Notes: generated by a model from the letters alone, not told the origin. A DNA stretch of 64,000 bases from Apium graveolens (GCF_009905375.1 NC_133657.1:4544239-4608238), one strand, 5' to 3'. Positions 9,878 to 22,260 are shown, counted from the first letter of the stretch. Translations and numbers: made by a program.

Positions 9878-12800
9878 TCATTCTCCTTTTGGCATCTTTA
9901 AGCTCTGCAGTATTTTCACCAGTTTGAAAGATTGCAGCTCTGAGATCATTGATCTTTCTTTTCTCAACTCCTGATCTAGTCTTATGACATAAGCTTTGTC
10001 AGACTCCCGATTGAATTCAAGTCCCTTAATACCAAGATATGTTCTAATCTGTGCAGTATTAGGCTTCATATCAACAATATCACCATTGTGATCTCTGTAC
10101 TTTGGAACATATGTGCTGTCAGACTTAACAGAATAAAGCCTTTTCTGTCTCTGAATCTGTTCTTTTAAGTAGTTTGCAGCAGTTTCTGTTATTCTGTCAT
10201 TCACTTGAAGTAAGAAAAGTATATGCTCCAATTCTTCAAAATACTTCAATGGAATGGCATTTTGTCTTATATGATAAACCCTACCATCTGTCATGAAATA
10301 CAACATGATGTATTCTTTCAAGTAGGTATGGTAAACCATCTATACAGATTCCAGTTGATTCAATCTCTCAGGAGTTGCTCCAATACCTGGTTCACTCAAG
10401 GAAGTTGGATCATTGGTAGTGTTATGTATTCTCCTTTCATCAGCACTTCCCAATCCAGTTTTATCTCTTGCTTCCTTTCCAGTAACTACTCTTGCTTCAA
10501 AACCACTTGCAGTAGTCTTCAAAGGTTGAGTCTGTTTTGCTTTAGTGAATCCTGGTAGGATTGTTTTTAGTCTATCTTCTGATATCAAGTTAACTTGAGC
10601 TATGTCAGAGGTTACTTGCTTCTTCTGAATATCAGAACTTACAATTTCTTGACTCTGAACAACTTGAGCCATGTCAGAGGTTGTTTTAAGAACTTTTCTT
10701 GAAGTCAGAGCAAGATCATCCTTTTCATCAGTAATTTCTTCATCCTCAGGAGGTACATAAACCTTGATAGGTTCACCAACCTTTTCTTTACCCTTGGATC
10801 TTGGATCTATCTGTGGTTGTGATCTAGCCAATGTTGCTTCAGTATGTGTCCTTTCTTTGATCACAATGCCTTTGAGTTTTGGAAGTGGCTTTTTACCAGA
10901 AGCTTCAGATTTAGATGTGACTTTCTCTGATTTAAGTCTGGCTTCTTCTTCCATTAAACTTTCCAAGTCCATTCCTGGATTTTCCTGAAGAAATAACTGT
11001 CTTGACATTTCCTCATCAAGATCTAAAAGTTCATCAGAACTTAGCCTTTTACCAGTAGCAGAACTTATTCTCTTCCCAGTATCAGAACTTGTCCTGTGAC
11101 TAGCTTGTCTTGATGTGAATCCTCTACCTTGACTATGACCTCTACCCATTCCAGAGCTTTCTTGATCATCTGTTTCATTATCCTTTCCTGTCAGTGTTTT
11201 GTCAGTCTTGCATTTGGACTTAATCACTTTCTCCCCCTTTTTGGCATCAGCAGGTAGTAGAAGAGAGATAAGCAATTCCACTGAGGATTGGATTTCAGTT
11301 AGTTGTGATTGCTGAGAAGCTTGATTTTTCAGAATTTCATCAATCTGAGCTTGTTGATGATCTTGAGTCTTCTCAATATAAGCAATCCTGTCAATGGTAG
11401 GTTGGAAGAACTTTTTCTTATCAATTTTCCAAACTTGTTCCTGTTTGATAAAGTTCTCCTGAATCTTGTGTAGCTCTGCATGAGTAGTTGAATGAAGACC
11501 TTGTAAATGTTTAGTACTCAATGCAGTGACTCTAAGCTGAGTTTTGAAATCATCAGAATTTAACATTTCATCAACTTTAGTCAAGTGCTCAGCAAGATGC
11601 TTTTCAGTTGGAACACATGAAACTGAGTTCCATTCCTTAGTCCACTCCTGACCTGCAAGAGTTTCACTCCAAGGTACTGGTGCTTCTCCGGTAACAAACT
11701 TCTTAACCAGTTCAGACTTAGGAAGAGTCTGTTGAGGTGTAAGTCCTGAAGGACCTGCTTCATCAGCATCTACAGTTGGAGCAGCATCACCAGTATCTCC
11801 AGTATTTGCAGCATCAGAACTTAAAGAATCAGTATCTTCTGATAAGACAACAGTGTGAGTAGCAATGGAGGCTTCAGCATCCTCTAATTTCTGATCTTGT
11901 TCTAAGTTCTGATCAACAGCCATATCCTGATGCTCACCTAAATTCTGATCATCAGCATCTTGATGCAGAGAAGGTGTTGTTGATAACTCTGGAGTTTGAA
12001 CAGCATCAGTAACAGGTGTTGTGGAAGGAATATTTGCTGTTGGAGCTTCTAAGAGAATTACTGCAGGCACAACCAAGTTTTGAACATCAATATCAGCACT
12101 TGTGCCTGGATTAACAGAAGACACAGAAGTTGTGTTAGCCTTTTCAGAAACAGCTTCCTGAGATGGAGTTGATGAAGAAGAAGTGACTGGAGCAAATTCC
12201 TTGTCTTGTGAGATCAGAGATTCTTGATCCCCTTCCTTAGCTGCTTCCTCTTCATCATCTGAAACTGGCCTTTTTGCCCTCTGTTTCTTGTATCTCTTTG
12301 TTGATTTGGATTCCTTGGGAGTTTCAGGAACTGTCATTCTTCTAAGCCGTTTGAGAAGCCTAGATCCCCCAATTCCAGAATCCTTCTGAGAAGTCACTTT
12401 CTCAGCTTCACCTACAACAGGTTCTGAAGAAGGAACCTGTTCCTCAGTATCAGATTCATCTCTCAATACAGTCCTCCTCCTCTTTTGAGGTGTTTGAGGA
12501 ATAGTTTTTGTCCTCTTTGGCTTGGAGGATGAGGGTTGAACAGTCTGTGAAGTATAGAGATAGGATTTGAGATAAGTCCTGAGGGTAGGTTGAGTAGTAT
12601 GAGTGGTAGGTGCTGAGGATGATGGTTTTTGGGTGTTTGTGGTTGGTTGGACATCAGAGTAAATAGATCTATAAGTATCAGGATCAGCATTTACTAGGAT
12701 CTGTTTTACAAACTGAGGAATCTGTAATGGTCTAACCACTGTTTTCTTAGTATCAGCATTTACCAGATCATTAAAGTATCGTTTTGCAACTCGAAAAGGT

Positions 12801-13477
12801 GGGGTTGAGAAACTGACTAATTGAGGTTCATCAGTACAAAAAGTATATATAAGTTGACAGAATCTAGCAAAATAGACAACATTTCTATCCTCTGTCATCC
12901 TATCCCCAATAAAACCAATTATTCCAGTTGCAAAATCAAAATGAGTTTGATGGATAATAGCATACCCTATGTGCTGACTCAGAATTGGGATAGCATCAAA
13001 ATTCGAACATTTGTTCCCAAAAGCTTTGGTGATGCAGTCAAAGAAGAAACTCCATTCTCTTCTGATATTAGCCCTTTTTAACTACCCAAGCTTTGCCAAA
13101 CTCTTTTCATATCCCAAATCAGCCATTAACTCCTGAAGTGCTGATTCCTCTGGAGTTGAAAAAGTACAATTTTCTGGGAGATGTAGAGCTTTGCGTATTA
13201 TACCAGGAGTGACTGCATAAGATGAATCACCCACTTCAAAAATAATACTGGGAGTGCCATGTTTACCACCATCATCAAAATGCCCAGTCCGCCAAAACGT
13301 CAGAACTTGATGACTCGAAAAGACTTCAGGTTGAGTTAATGCATACCCAATCTCACTGTGTGCAAGAAGATCTTGCACAAAATGCAATTCGGATGGAGCT
13401 TCAGCATGATCAAGAATTGCAGCATAGTTGTTTGGAACAAACTTAGCTCCATCAATGATTAAATCCTTAGGTGCCAT
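9878..13477 (-). pseudogene. Env-like third ORF of Sirevirus, about 1200 codons, two nonsense codons
   Basis: ATG at 13477 (MAPKDLIIDGAKFVPNNYAA). One frame runs to TGA at 9878, broken by TAG at 13082-13084 and TAG at 10340-10342. The N-terminal 250 residues are compact and hydrophobic-rich (EVGDSSYAVTPGIIRKALHL), of the kind annotated as a plant transposon protein domain. The middle is low-complexity Ser/Thr/Pro/Gln/Glu with basic patches (PKRTKTIPQTPQKRRRT). A helical stretch follows (EIQSSVELLISLLLPADAKKGEK), then Ser/Lys/Glu-rich text and a charged C-terminal helix. ORFs in this position are called env-like in SIRE1-type elements. I see no clear signal peptide or transmembrane anchor here, so an envelope role is not supported by the sequence. 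Confidence 0.7.
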
Positions 13478-13623
13478 GTGAAAAATTGAGATTCAAAAGT
13501 GCCTGTTAGGTGTTTGATAAGATGTCTGTATGAAAAACCAACGTGAGAAGAAAGAGAGTAAAAGTAAGTAAAGAGAAAAAATACGAAGAAAATAAAAGAT
13601 TAAAGAAATCCTCTCTCTGTTGT

Positions 13624-13631
13624 ACTTATAC
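13624..13631 (-). promoter_or_regulatory. TATA-like box before the env-like ORF
   Basis: Reads GTATAAGT on the - strand, followed by a CT-rich stretch, with the ORF's ATG at 13477, about 150 bases downstream. A possible internal promoter for a subgenomic mRNA; inferred from sequence context only. Confidence 0.4.
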
Positions 13632-14186
13632 TCTGAACAAAAATGTTACCGTTGGACACCTGTCAGACATGCAGTAATAACGGATAGTTACTGGGCTCGA
13701 GAAAACAGGAATCATTACTTACCCAGTTGCCTGTTTTCAAGGAAAAACCGTTCCACTTACCCAGATATTCCATTAATCAAGGTGAAACAGTTTTAATTCA
13801 AAATTGAAACCGTTCCCACTGAGATAATTATTTTTCACTGCATCATTAATATTCTGAAAGTAAATCACGTAAAAATGACCAAGATAAATTAGATGAGTAA
13901 GTGCTGATAAAAAAAATCAGAACTTAAATTAAAACAGAATTTATATGGTCATCAGAATATCAATCAGGATTTATCAATGCATTACCAAATATCTTAGAGA
14001 CAAAATCTTGAAGCAAAAATAAATTTCATTAATATATCAAGAGAATACATTTATGAAATGGAAATTACATCAGTACTTATACAAGATTTCCCTAAGCTAC
14101 TAAACCTAACATCAACAGCTTTAGTCCTAGCTAAGAAGCCTGACAAAGCTGATGATGAAGAAAAACAGGAAGAAGACAAGATTAAA

Positions 14187-14459
14187 TCATTTCTTCTTCT
14201 TCCTACTCTCGACAAACAGAATGGCGAGTCTGATGATTCGCTCTTGCTGGCGGAGAGCAGCCAGTCTTTCCTCCTCCAATCGCTCCAGATGGCGATGGTA
14301 ATCCATATAGAAGAACAGGAGGTGTGTCAGTACCTCCTGTGGGACAGAGTCCCATATCTCCTCAGGAATGGCTGTGACATGCCATTCCTGCTGCCAATCG
14401 GCACAGCTTAGCTCCATATTGAAGTTTTGGTAGTTCAAAAATATGTTGTATCTGACCAT
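14187..14459 (-). CDS. Small accessory ORF between pol and env-like ORF (coiled-coil)
   Basis: An ATG-started ORF of 90 codons (MVRYNIFLNYQNFNMELSC). Its second half is charged and helical (HLERLEEERLAALRQQERII) and it ends in a Lys run (ESRKKKK). The second Sirevirus-like element has an ORF of 125 codons at the matching place (55779-56156). Its EQQRLETLELQENIISLAG segment lines up with ERLAALRQQERIIRLAI here. Both follow a TATA-like box by 80-100 bases. No known domain recognised; function unknown. The similarity is weak by eye but agrees in position, size and character. Confidence 0.5.
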   Translation of the reverse strand: MVRYNIFLNYQNFNMELSCADWQQEWHVTAIPEEIWDSVPQEVLTHLLFFYMDYHRHLERLEEERLAALRQQERIIRLAILFVESRKKKK

Positions 14460-15892
14460 TGTGTTTTTGAAAGAAAAAGTATGAAGGTAAGTGTGTGAGA
14501 AAGAATTTGATGGGAAGGCTGATGTAAAGTGGCTGCTTATATAGGCAAGAGAATGCCAGGAGACGTAAAAGTATTTAATGCTGACAGGTAGAATTAATTC
14601 TACCTCGTCTCCCTAGACTTTGAAAAAGAATAACATTCATTGGAAAGAGGAAACATGGTGTAAAGCGCACAAGAAACAAATAACAGTGGACAGTTCAAGT
14701 ATGAATACCATTAATCCTAATCATAGTTATTATTAATCTTCCACTTCAACATATTCAAGTATTAACTGAGACTGTTATCAAATTTTATTCACAGATAAGT
14801 CAAGTAAAATATTAGACTGTAATATCAGAACTTAGACTTATATCAGAACTTAACAGTCATCAGTACATAATTTCTTAACTCGAAAAAGGAATGCCTATCT
14901 TAGTAAGTCCTCATACAAGTTCTGAGTTATACTCTTCAAAACTTAATCATCAGAATATGCAACCAGAGTTTGTCCTCAGAGTTTGTGCAAAATGACACAA
15001 TGACTGTTTATCTAAAATAACATAGACCTCCACAGAAATTTTCATCATTCAGATGGAGTGATTAGTGTGTGCATTAAGCTAAATAACAGACAAAGAGTAA
15101 AGTCTGATTCACTTCAGTACATCTTAGAAATAAGGCATAACTAAAATTTTGCTAAAGAGCTGTCATTGTCCTGAAACCTACTGATGAATGAGTTCATGCT
15201 TGAGTCCACCTCAACTATTTTGTGCTAATTTTATGCATCTTTTGAAATTCTATTTTACAGTGGCTTCTCAGTGTAAGTGAGTCACGACTGCTTATCAGAA
15301 TTTATGCTATTATCAGAGTATTTCTCCAGTAATCATAGAGTGTGAAAAGTCACCAAGAAAATATTTTGCTTTTCTAATGCATATTTACTTAATACCAGCA
15401 ATGCACTTGGGTCCTCCCTTCCACATTTTTACTCTAGATCTCAAAGGAGTACCTGATTTTATTCTTTGATCTTTTTGCTTTTTCTTTTGATAAGTGAGGT
15501 TTATCAGCACTTAGTACATTCAGCAGTTTTACTAGTATCAGAACTTAACAGATGAGTAGCATTATTCTAATTTGTGACTTAGTAATAAGATAAACAAAGT
15601 AAACTCAACTAAGCTCAATTATCAGAATTTGCTAGTGTCATAAGATTTCCACTGAAATAATTACTTCTTACATGGAATCATTTGTTTATTGAAGACTACT
15701 AGGTCAGTATCTAGCACAGTTATCCTCATAGGATTGAATAGTTACTTGAACAGACATATCACTTATCAGAGTTTAGAAACATATATCAGACAACAATCAG
15801 TACTTAAACGCGTATTTCAATTAATCACAGAATAAACAAAGAGATTACATTCTGTAAATACTGATCATAAAGTCTGATGCATCAGAACAAAA
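14460..15892 (-). other. Spacer between pol and accessory ORFs of nested copia element
   Basis: About 1.4 kb without a persuasive ORF. It contains several ATCAGAACTTA-type motifs (for example near 14825, 14844 and 15537). At its end, 78 bases before the small ORF, is a TATA-like box. Confidence 0.6.
14537..14544 (-). promoter_or_regulatory. TATA-like box before the small accessory ORF
   Basis: Reads CTATATAA on the - strand, followed by a pyrimidine-rich leader, with the ORF's ATG at 14459. Spacing and context look like a plant core promoter inside the element. Promoter function is inference. Confidence 0.45.
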
Positions 15893-18800
15893 CTAGGCAG
15901 ATTTAGAAAAAGAACCTGAAACCATTCCAAGTTCATTTACCAATCTTGTAAAAGTGGCTTCACATAGTGGTTTTGTGAAGATATCTGCTAGTTGTTGATC
16001 TGTTGGAACAAAGTGCAATTCCACTGTACCTTCATCCACATGTTCCCTTATGAAGTGGTACCTGATGCTGATGTGCTTTGTCATAAAGTGTTGAACTGGA
16101 TTACCTGTCATAGCAATAGCACTTTGATTATCACAGTAAATAGGGATTTTGAAATATGTTAACCCATAATCCAGTAACTGATTCTTCATTCAAAGAATCT
16201 GTGCACAACAACTTCCTGCAGCAATATACTCTGCTTCTGCAGTTGATGTGGAAATTGACTTTTGTTTCTTGCTGAACCAAGAAACCAATCTGCCTCCAAG
16301 AAATTGGCAGCTTCCACTTGTGCTTTTCCTGTCAATTTTGCAACCTGCAAAATCTGCATCTGAGTAACCTATTAGTTTAAAATCTGATTCTCTAGGATAC
16401 CACAATCCCAGATCAGCTGTTCCTTTAAGATACTTAAAGATTCTTTTCACATCTGTTAAGTGAGGTTCTCTTGGATCTGCTTGAAATCTTGCACAAAGAC
16501 AGGTAGCATACATGATATCAGGCCTACTAGTAGTTAGATAGAGTAGAGAGCCAATCATACCTCTGTACTCAGTAATATCTACTGATTTACCAGTATCCTT
16601 ATCCAGTTTTGTTGCAATGGCCATGGGAGTGGATGTACTTGAACAATCTTGCATTCCAAATTTCTTCAGCAAGTTTCTGGTGTACTTGGTTTGACAAATA
16701 AAAGTGCCTTCTTCATTCTGCTTGACTTGAAGGCCCAGAAAATAGCTAAGTTCCCCCATCATACTCATCTGATATCTTGACTGCATTAGTTTGGCAAACT
16801 TCTTGCAAAGTTTGTCATTTGTAGACCCAAAAATGATATCATCAACATAAATCTGGACCAGAAGTAAGTCATTTCCATGGTTGAGGTAGAACAGTGTTTT
16901 GTCTATTATTCCTATGTTGAATCCACTTTCCAGAAGAAACTGAGCTAAAGTCTCATACCATGCTCTAGGAGCTTGCTTAAGTCCATAAAGTGCTTTATCA
17001 AGCCTGTAGATATAATCTGGATGTTTGGAATCTACAAAGCCTGGAGGTTGTTCAACATATACCTCCTCCTCCAATTCTCCATTGAGAAAAGCACTTTTCA
17101 CATCCATTTGAAAGACAGTAAACTTTTTGTGAGCAGCATAAGCCAAAAATATCCTTATGGCTTCTAACCTAGCCACTGGTGCAAATGTTTCATCATAATC
17201 AATGCCCTCTTGTTGAGAATATCCTTTTACAACCAGCCTTGCCTTATTCCTTGTAATTATGCCATCACTGTCAGTTTTGTTTCTGAATACCCACTTTGTA
17301 CCAACAACAGATCTATTCTTTGGTCTTGGCACTAGGGTCCAGACTTTGTTTCTTTCAAATTCATTTAACTCTTCCTGCATTGCTTGCACCCAATCAGCAT
17401 CTTGAAGAGCTTCTTCAACTTTCTTTGGCTCAGTCTGAGAGAGAAAAGAATTGTAGAGACATTCATTTGAAGTACCTGTTCTAGTTCTGACACCTGCATC
17501 AGTATTTCCAATTATCAAATCAGGTGTATGTGATTTTGTCCACTTCCTTGCAGATGGAAGGTTTTCTCTAGAACTGGATGCTCCCCCATGATCCATGCTA
17601 TCTTCATTTTCATTTTCTGAAGCTCCCCCTGAAACTATGCTCTCTGAGTTGGAGTCTTCAGTATTTAGATTTTCAGCACTATCAGAACTTGGCTTATCAG
17701 AACTTGACGAATCAGAACTTGAAGAGCCAGATGTATGTTCTGATGTTTCTTGAGATGTGGTAGGATCTTGAGTATGCTCCCCCTGCATAGGTGCATCTTC
17801 CTTTGATGTAGTCACCACAGTTTCAATAACATCAGAGTTTAATCCATCAGAGTTTACAGTATCAGGACTTAGACTGTCAGGATTTTCAGTATCAGAATTT
17901 GAGTCTTCATTTTCAAATCTCAGCTGATCATGGTCAATGAAATCTTCAAGACCAGTAATCTTCTTGTCATCAAAAGAGACATTGATAGATTCCATGACCA
18001 CTTTTGTTCTCAAATTATAGACTCTGAAGGCTTTTGTGGAAAGTGGATATCCAACAAAGATTCCTTCATCAGCTTTTAGATCAAACTTTGATAGCTGTTC
18101 AGGATGAGTCTTGAGAACAAAATACTTGCATCCAAATATATGAAAGTAGTTCAGATTTGGCTTCTTTTTCTTCACCATCTCATATGGTGTTTTTCCATGC
18201 TTGTTAATGAGTGTTGCATTTTGAGTAAAACAAGCAGTCTGTACAGCTTCAGCCCAGAAATAGGTTGGAAGCTTTGCTTCTTCAAGCATTGTACATGCAG
18301 CTTCAATGAGAGTTCTATTCTTCCTTTCAACAACTCCATTTTGCTGTGGAGTTCCAGGAGCAGAAAATTCCTGCTTTATTCCATGGTTTTTGCAGAACTC
18401 TTCCATTATCAAATTCTTGAACTCAGTGCCATTATCACTCCTTAAAATTTTCACAGAATCTTTGACCAATTTATCCAGATGTTTGACATGATCAATCAAG
18501 ATAGATGCAGTTTCACTTTTTGTGTGCAAGAAATACACCCATGTGTATCTGGTGAACTCATCCACTATGACCAACGCATACTTCTTCTTTGTAATAGACA
18601 TGACATTTACTGGACCAAATAGATCAACATGTAGTAGATGATAAGGCTCAAGAATTGATGATTCATTCTTGCTCTTGAATGAAGATTTTCTTTGTTTGGC
18701 CTTCTGACAGGAATCACAAAGACCATCAGGAGCAAATACTGACTTTGGCAGTCCTCTCACAAGATTTTTCTTGACCAGTTCATTTATATTATTGAAATTT

Positions 18801-19240
18801 AAATGAGAGAGTTTCTTATGCCAATTCCAGCTTTCTTCAATTGATGCTCTACTCATCAGACAGATTGCAGAACCATCAGTACTTGTTGAAAGCTTAGCTT
18901 CATAAATGTTACCATGCCTGTATCCTTTCAGAACAACTTTACCTTTCGATTTACTCACAATTTCACAGTGTTCTTCAAAGAAATCAACATGATAACCTCT
19001 GTCACAGATTTGACTTATACTTAGTAGATTGTGTTTAAGTCCTGAGACCAGAGCTACTTCTTTAATTATGACATTTCCAAGATTGATATTGCCATATCCC
19101 AAAGTTTTTCCAATGTGCCATCTCCATAAGAAATACTTGGGCCAGCTTTCTCCACAAAGTCTGATAGCAGGGCCTTATTTCCAGTCATATGTCCTGAACA
19201 TCCACTGTCCAGAACTAGAATATTTTTCCTGTTGCCCTGC
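15893..19240 (-). pseudogene. Pol of nested copia element (PR-IN-RT-RNase H), nearly intact
   Basis: Begins after a CAG|GG acceptor-like site at about 19240, in the gag frame. The protease motif LVLDSGCSGHMTG lies at 19183-19215. A frameshift, probably a single missing base, lies near 19103; from there the frame is open to 16190. Integrase has its HHCC region (HKKLSHLNF ... [10 protein letters not shown]) and the three catalytic acidic residues ([24 protein letters not shown]). A Ser/Asp/Glu-rich linker spans about 17500-17950. RT follows ([33 protein letters not shown]). RNase H starts at [10 protein letters not shown] and is cut by TGA at 16190-16192, then runs on in frame to 15893 (DNQSAIAMTGNP, ADIFTKPLCEATF). 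That TGA sits where the family has Trp. Confidence 0.88.
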
Positions 19241-19254
19241 AATCACAAAGACCA

Positions 19255-21591
19255 TTAATTATTAGTTTTAAGGACCCAGACTTGCTTGGATCCTTTGGCC
19301 TTATTAAGTTTGTTAACATTTGCAGCGGATTTAGCATCAGAGTTTATGTTAACATTTTTCTTATCAGAACTTACACTATCAGACTTTGAATCAGAATTTA
19401 CACTAGAAGGAACAATGGAAACTTTCTTCAAAGAAGGTTTTATTTGATAATAATCATAGTACAAACTATGATATTCCTTACAAGTATAAATGGAATGCCA
19501 TAAAATACCACAATGAAAACAAGGATTTTGTGGTTTGTATCTAACAGACTGACTCTTAACTCCTGATTTTGAAGGTAAGGAGTTAATATTCTTATTCTTC
19601 CTGCAAAAAGAAGCCAGATGGTTAGAACTTCCACAATTATGACATGTTTTCCTAGGAGCATCAGGAACAGGTTTATAATTATTGCTTTTATTAACACCTT
19701 CCTTTTCATTCCTATTTTTCCTAGGTGATTTTACCTTGTTTGCATTCTTAACATCTTTCAGCTAATGCTTAAGCTGCTTCTTTGTCATTAAGCCTATGTT
19801 CACTTCAGCTGTCTTTTCCTATTTTAGTTTGTCAGAAGTTAATTCCTTTTTAACTTCTGATTTCTCATTTTTAGACTTTACAGTTACAAACTTAACAGGT
19901 TTTAACTTTGGCTTTTGCTTAACAAAAGGCTTAATTTCTTCAGTTCCTTTATCATTCTTATCTTCTCCATAACCTAAGCCCTCTTTCCAGTTTTCACTAC
20001 TTAGCAAATTTTGAGTTGTTTTGCCAGAGTTAGTCCAAGTCCTGATAATCTCTCTTTCCTTTTTTAACTCATTTTTTAGAGATTCATTCATTTTTAGCAC
20101 TTCATCCCTAACATAAAAAACATCATCTCTATCCTTCTGAGTTTGATGGAACATGACTAACTCTTTTTCTAAGAAATCATTTCTTTTCTTAAATGCAAGA
20201 TTTTCAGAAGTTAATCTTTCACATGTTAAAGTTTGATCTCTATAACTAACAAACATGGTTTTAAGATATCTTCTCAACTCATTAATATCATCAGTATGAA
20301 AAGCATAAGTAGTCTGAGGTACCTTTGTTTCAGCAGCTTCAGAACTGCTCTCAGCACTTTCTTTATCAGCATTTGCCATCAATGCATAGTTTTCCTCACT
20401 TTCAGAGTCTGAGGTGTCTGTCCAGCTTTTCTGCTTTATGACAAGAGCCTTGCCTTTGTCACCCTTTACCTTCTTGCAATCAGGAGATATGTGGCCTTTC
20501 TCACCACAGTTATAGCATTTAACATTGGTGTAATCTCCTCTGTCAGACTTTCCTCCTCTGTCTTCAGATCTTCTGAAATTTTTCTTATCAGAACTTATGA
20601 CTTTCCTGGAAAACTTCTTTCCCTTCCTGAACTTCCTGTATGCAATCTTTGTGATTCCTTTCACCATAAGAGCATACAGCTTCATCATCTCCTCATTAAC
20701 ATCAGTCTCAGGCAAGCTTTCAGAATCTGAGTCTTCATCACTTTCAGAACTTGATGACTCAGTTTCAGACTTTATGACAAGAGCTTTACCCTTGTCTTTC
20801 CTTGAGGAAGCTACTTTGGGGAATTCTTCTTCAGCCTTAAGAGCAACTGTCCTTGACTTTCCTCCTTTCCTCTTGCTTCTTTGTTCCATCTCAAGCTCAT
20901 GAGTCTTGAGCATTCCATAGATTTCGTCAAGAGTTGTTTCATCAAGATTGTAGTTGTCTCTTATTGTCATTGCCTTCAAATCCCAGCATTTAGGAAGAGC
21001 TAACAGGAACTTAAGGTTTGAATCTTCAAGATCATACTCTTTATCAACCAATGACAAATCATTCAAAAGTTTGACAAATCTATCATATAAATCATTCAAT
21101 AACTCATTAGTCTTTGAGTCAAAGTGTTCATACTCTTGAGTGAGTATTGTCTTCCTGTTCTTCTTAATTGTGTCAGTTCCATGACACCTTGTTTCCAGAG
21201 CATCCCATATCTCCTTAACAGTCTTGCAGTTGATTACCCTGTTTTACATTACATTATCAATGGCACTATGCAGTAAGTGTCGTACCTTAGCATCCTTAGC
21301 AATTGATGCTATATCTTCAGCAGTATAATCACTCTTCTCCTTTGGTACGGTCTTTGCTGCTTCACCTGCAACTGCAACTGCGAGCTTGGTTGGTTTGTGA
21401 GGCCCTTCCTTGATTCTATCAAGGTATTCTGGATCTGTTGCTTCCAGGAACATGGTCATCCTTACCTTCCATATGGGATATTCAGATGGTCTCAATATGG
21501 GAACCCTGATAATCTCATACCGACTTTGAATTTGTGGCTTTGGAGGTTCTTCAGTTTTGGTAGGCTTAGTTGGAGTTTCTGTGTCAGACAT
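19255..21591 (-). pseudogene. Gag of nested copia element, interrupted
   Basis: Starts at ATG 21591 (MSDTETPTKPTKTEEPP). The frame is the same throughout and is broken by TAA at 21244-21246, TAG at 19819-19821 and TAG at 19762-19764. The N-terminal half is the copia gag fold (YPIWKVRMTMFLEATDPEY, then NDLYDRFVKLLNDLSLVDKE). A CCHC knuckle (CYNCGEKGHISPDC) is at 20476-20517. A Ser/Asp-rich and predicted coiled-coil stretch follows. Two more cysteine-histidine clusters (CHNCGSSNHLASFC and CFHCGILWHSIYTC) lie at about 19600-19644 and 19486-19527. It ends at TAA 19255-19257, and the second element stops at the matching place. Gag packages the RNA genome into particles. Confidence 0.82.
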
Positions 21592-21633
21592 GATTGTGTT
21601 TGGATCTTTAGCTGTATGTGTGTTAACAGATTG

Positions 21634-21645
21634 GCTCTGATACCA
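21634..21645 (-). other. Primer-binding site of nested copia element
   Basis: Reads TGGTATCAGAGC on the - strand, just inside the 5' LTR; complementary to initiator tRNA-Met. Confidence 0.92.
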
Positions 21646-21647
21646 CT

Positions 21648-22260
21648 TGTTAGGTCACACACACTGTAGAGGGGTTGAATACAGTGTATAATACAATCAA
21701 ATCGAACTTTAATATATTAAGTAACAGAAAACAAACTTTATTGAAACAATAAACTCTGTTACAGTATGGAACTGTTACCTCTCAGTGATGAACAAATATC
21801 ACGAGAGCTGCTAGGGTTACAATGAATAATCTTCTCGAATATATGATAACACTTATAGTGTAAACCCTATGTCTGTGTTTATATACTACACAGTTACAAG
21901 ATAATCGCTAATTGATATGGAATATAATTCTGCTTCCTAAAATATATCAATCAGATATCTTTTCTTCCAAGTATTCCATTCTTCACGGAATTCCTTCTTC
22001 ATGCATATCTCTTCTTATGTTTATCTTGATCTTCTTTCCTTTAATCAGCTACTGTCCTTATCTGATCGTCCTTCAGCACTTAAGTTCTGATATCTAACTT
22101 CTGATGATTATCTCCTGATAATATAAGTACTGATATCCTTAAGTCCCGACTTCCAGTATAAGTACTGATCAACAGTTAAGTACTGATTTGTCTTGTTAAG
22201 TAAGATCTGAAATTTAAACATAAATTATATTAGTCATGACATTATCAAATATATCTAACA
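21648..22260 (-). repeat. 5' LTR of nested copia element
   Basis: 613 bp, with TGTTAG/CTAACA ends when read in element sense. A TATATAAA box on the - strand is at 21878-21885. The sequence is studded with TAAGTACTGAT-like motifs on the + strand. Confidence 0.92.

Larger units (their letters stand above)
8971..22260 (-). mobile_element. Sirevirus-like Ty1/copia element nested in the chromovirus LTR
   Basis: A complete 13.3-kb element. It is bounded by direct LTRs (TGTTAG...CTAACA) and flanked by GTGCA at 8966-8970 and 22261-22265. Order on the - strand: LTR, tRNA-Met primer site, gag, protease, integrase, RT, RNase H (copia order), 1.4-kb spacer, small ORF, large env-like ORF, polypurine tract, LTR. 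The length and env-like ORF after pol fit the Sirevirus (SIRE/Maximus) lineage. The LTRs differ at roughly ten sites, so it is younger than its host element. About half a dozen nonsense or frameshift lesions make it inactive as it stands. Confidence 0.92.

Noticed and set aside
9878..13477. Large ORF as a true viral envelope protein
   Set aside because: No clear signal peptide, glycoprotein cysteines or transmembrane anchor seen; the label env-like reflects position only.
19440..19709. Minus-strand frame of 89 codons in the copia gag
   Set aside because: It is out of frame with gag. The gag frame over the same bases carries two cysteine-histidine clusters.
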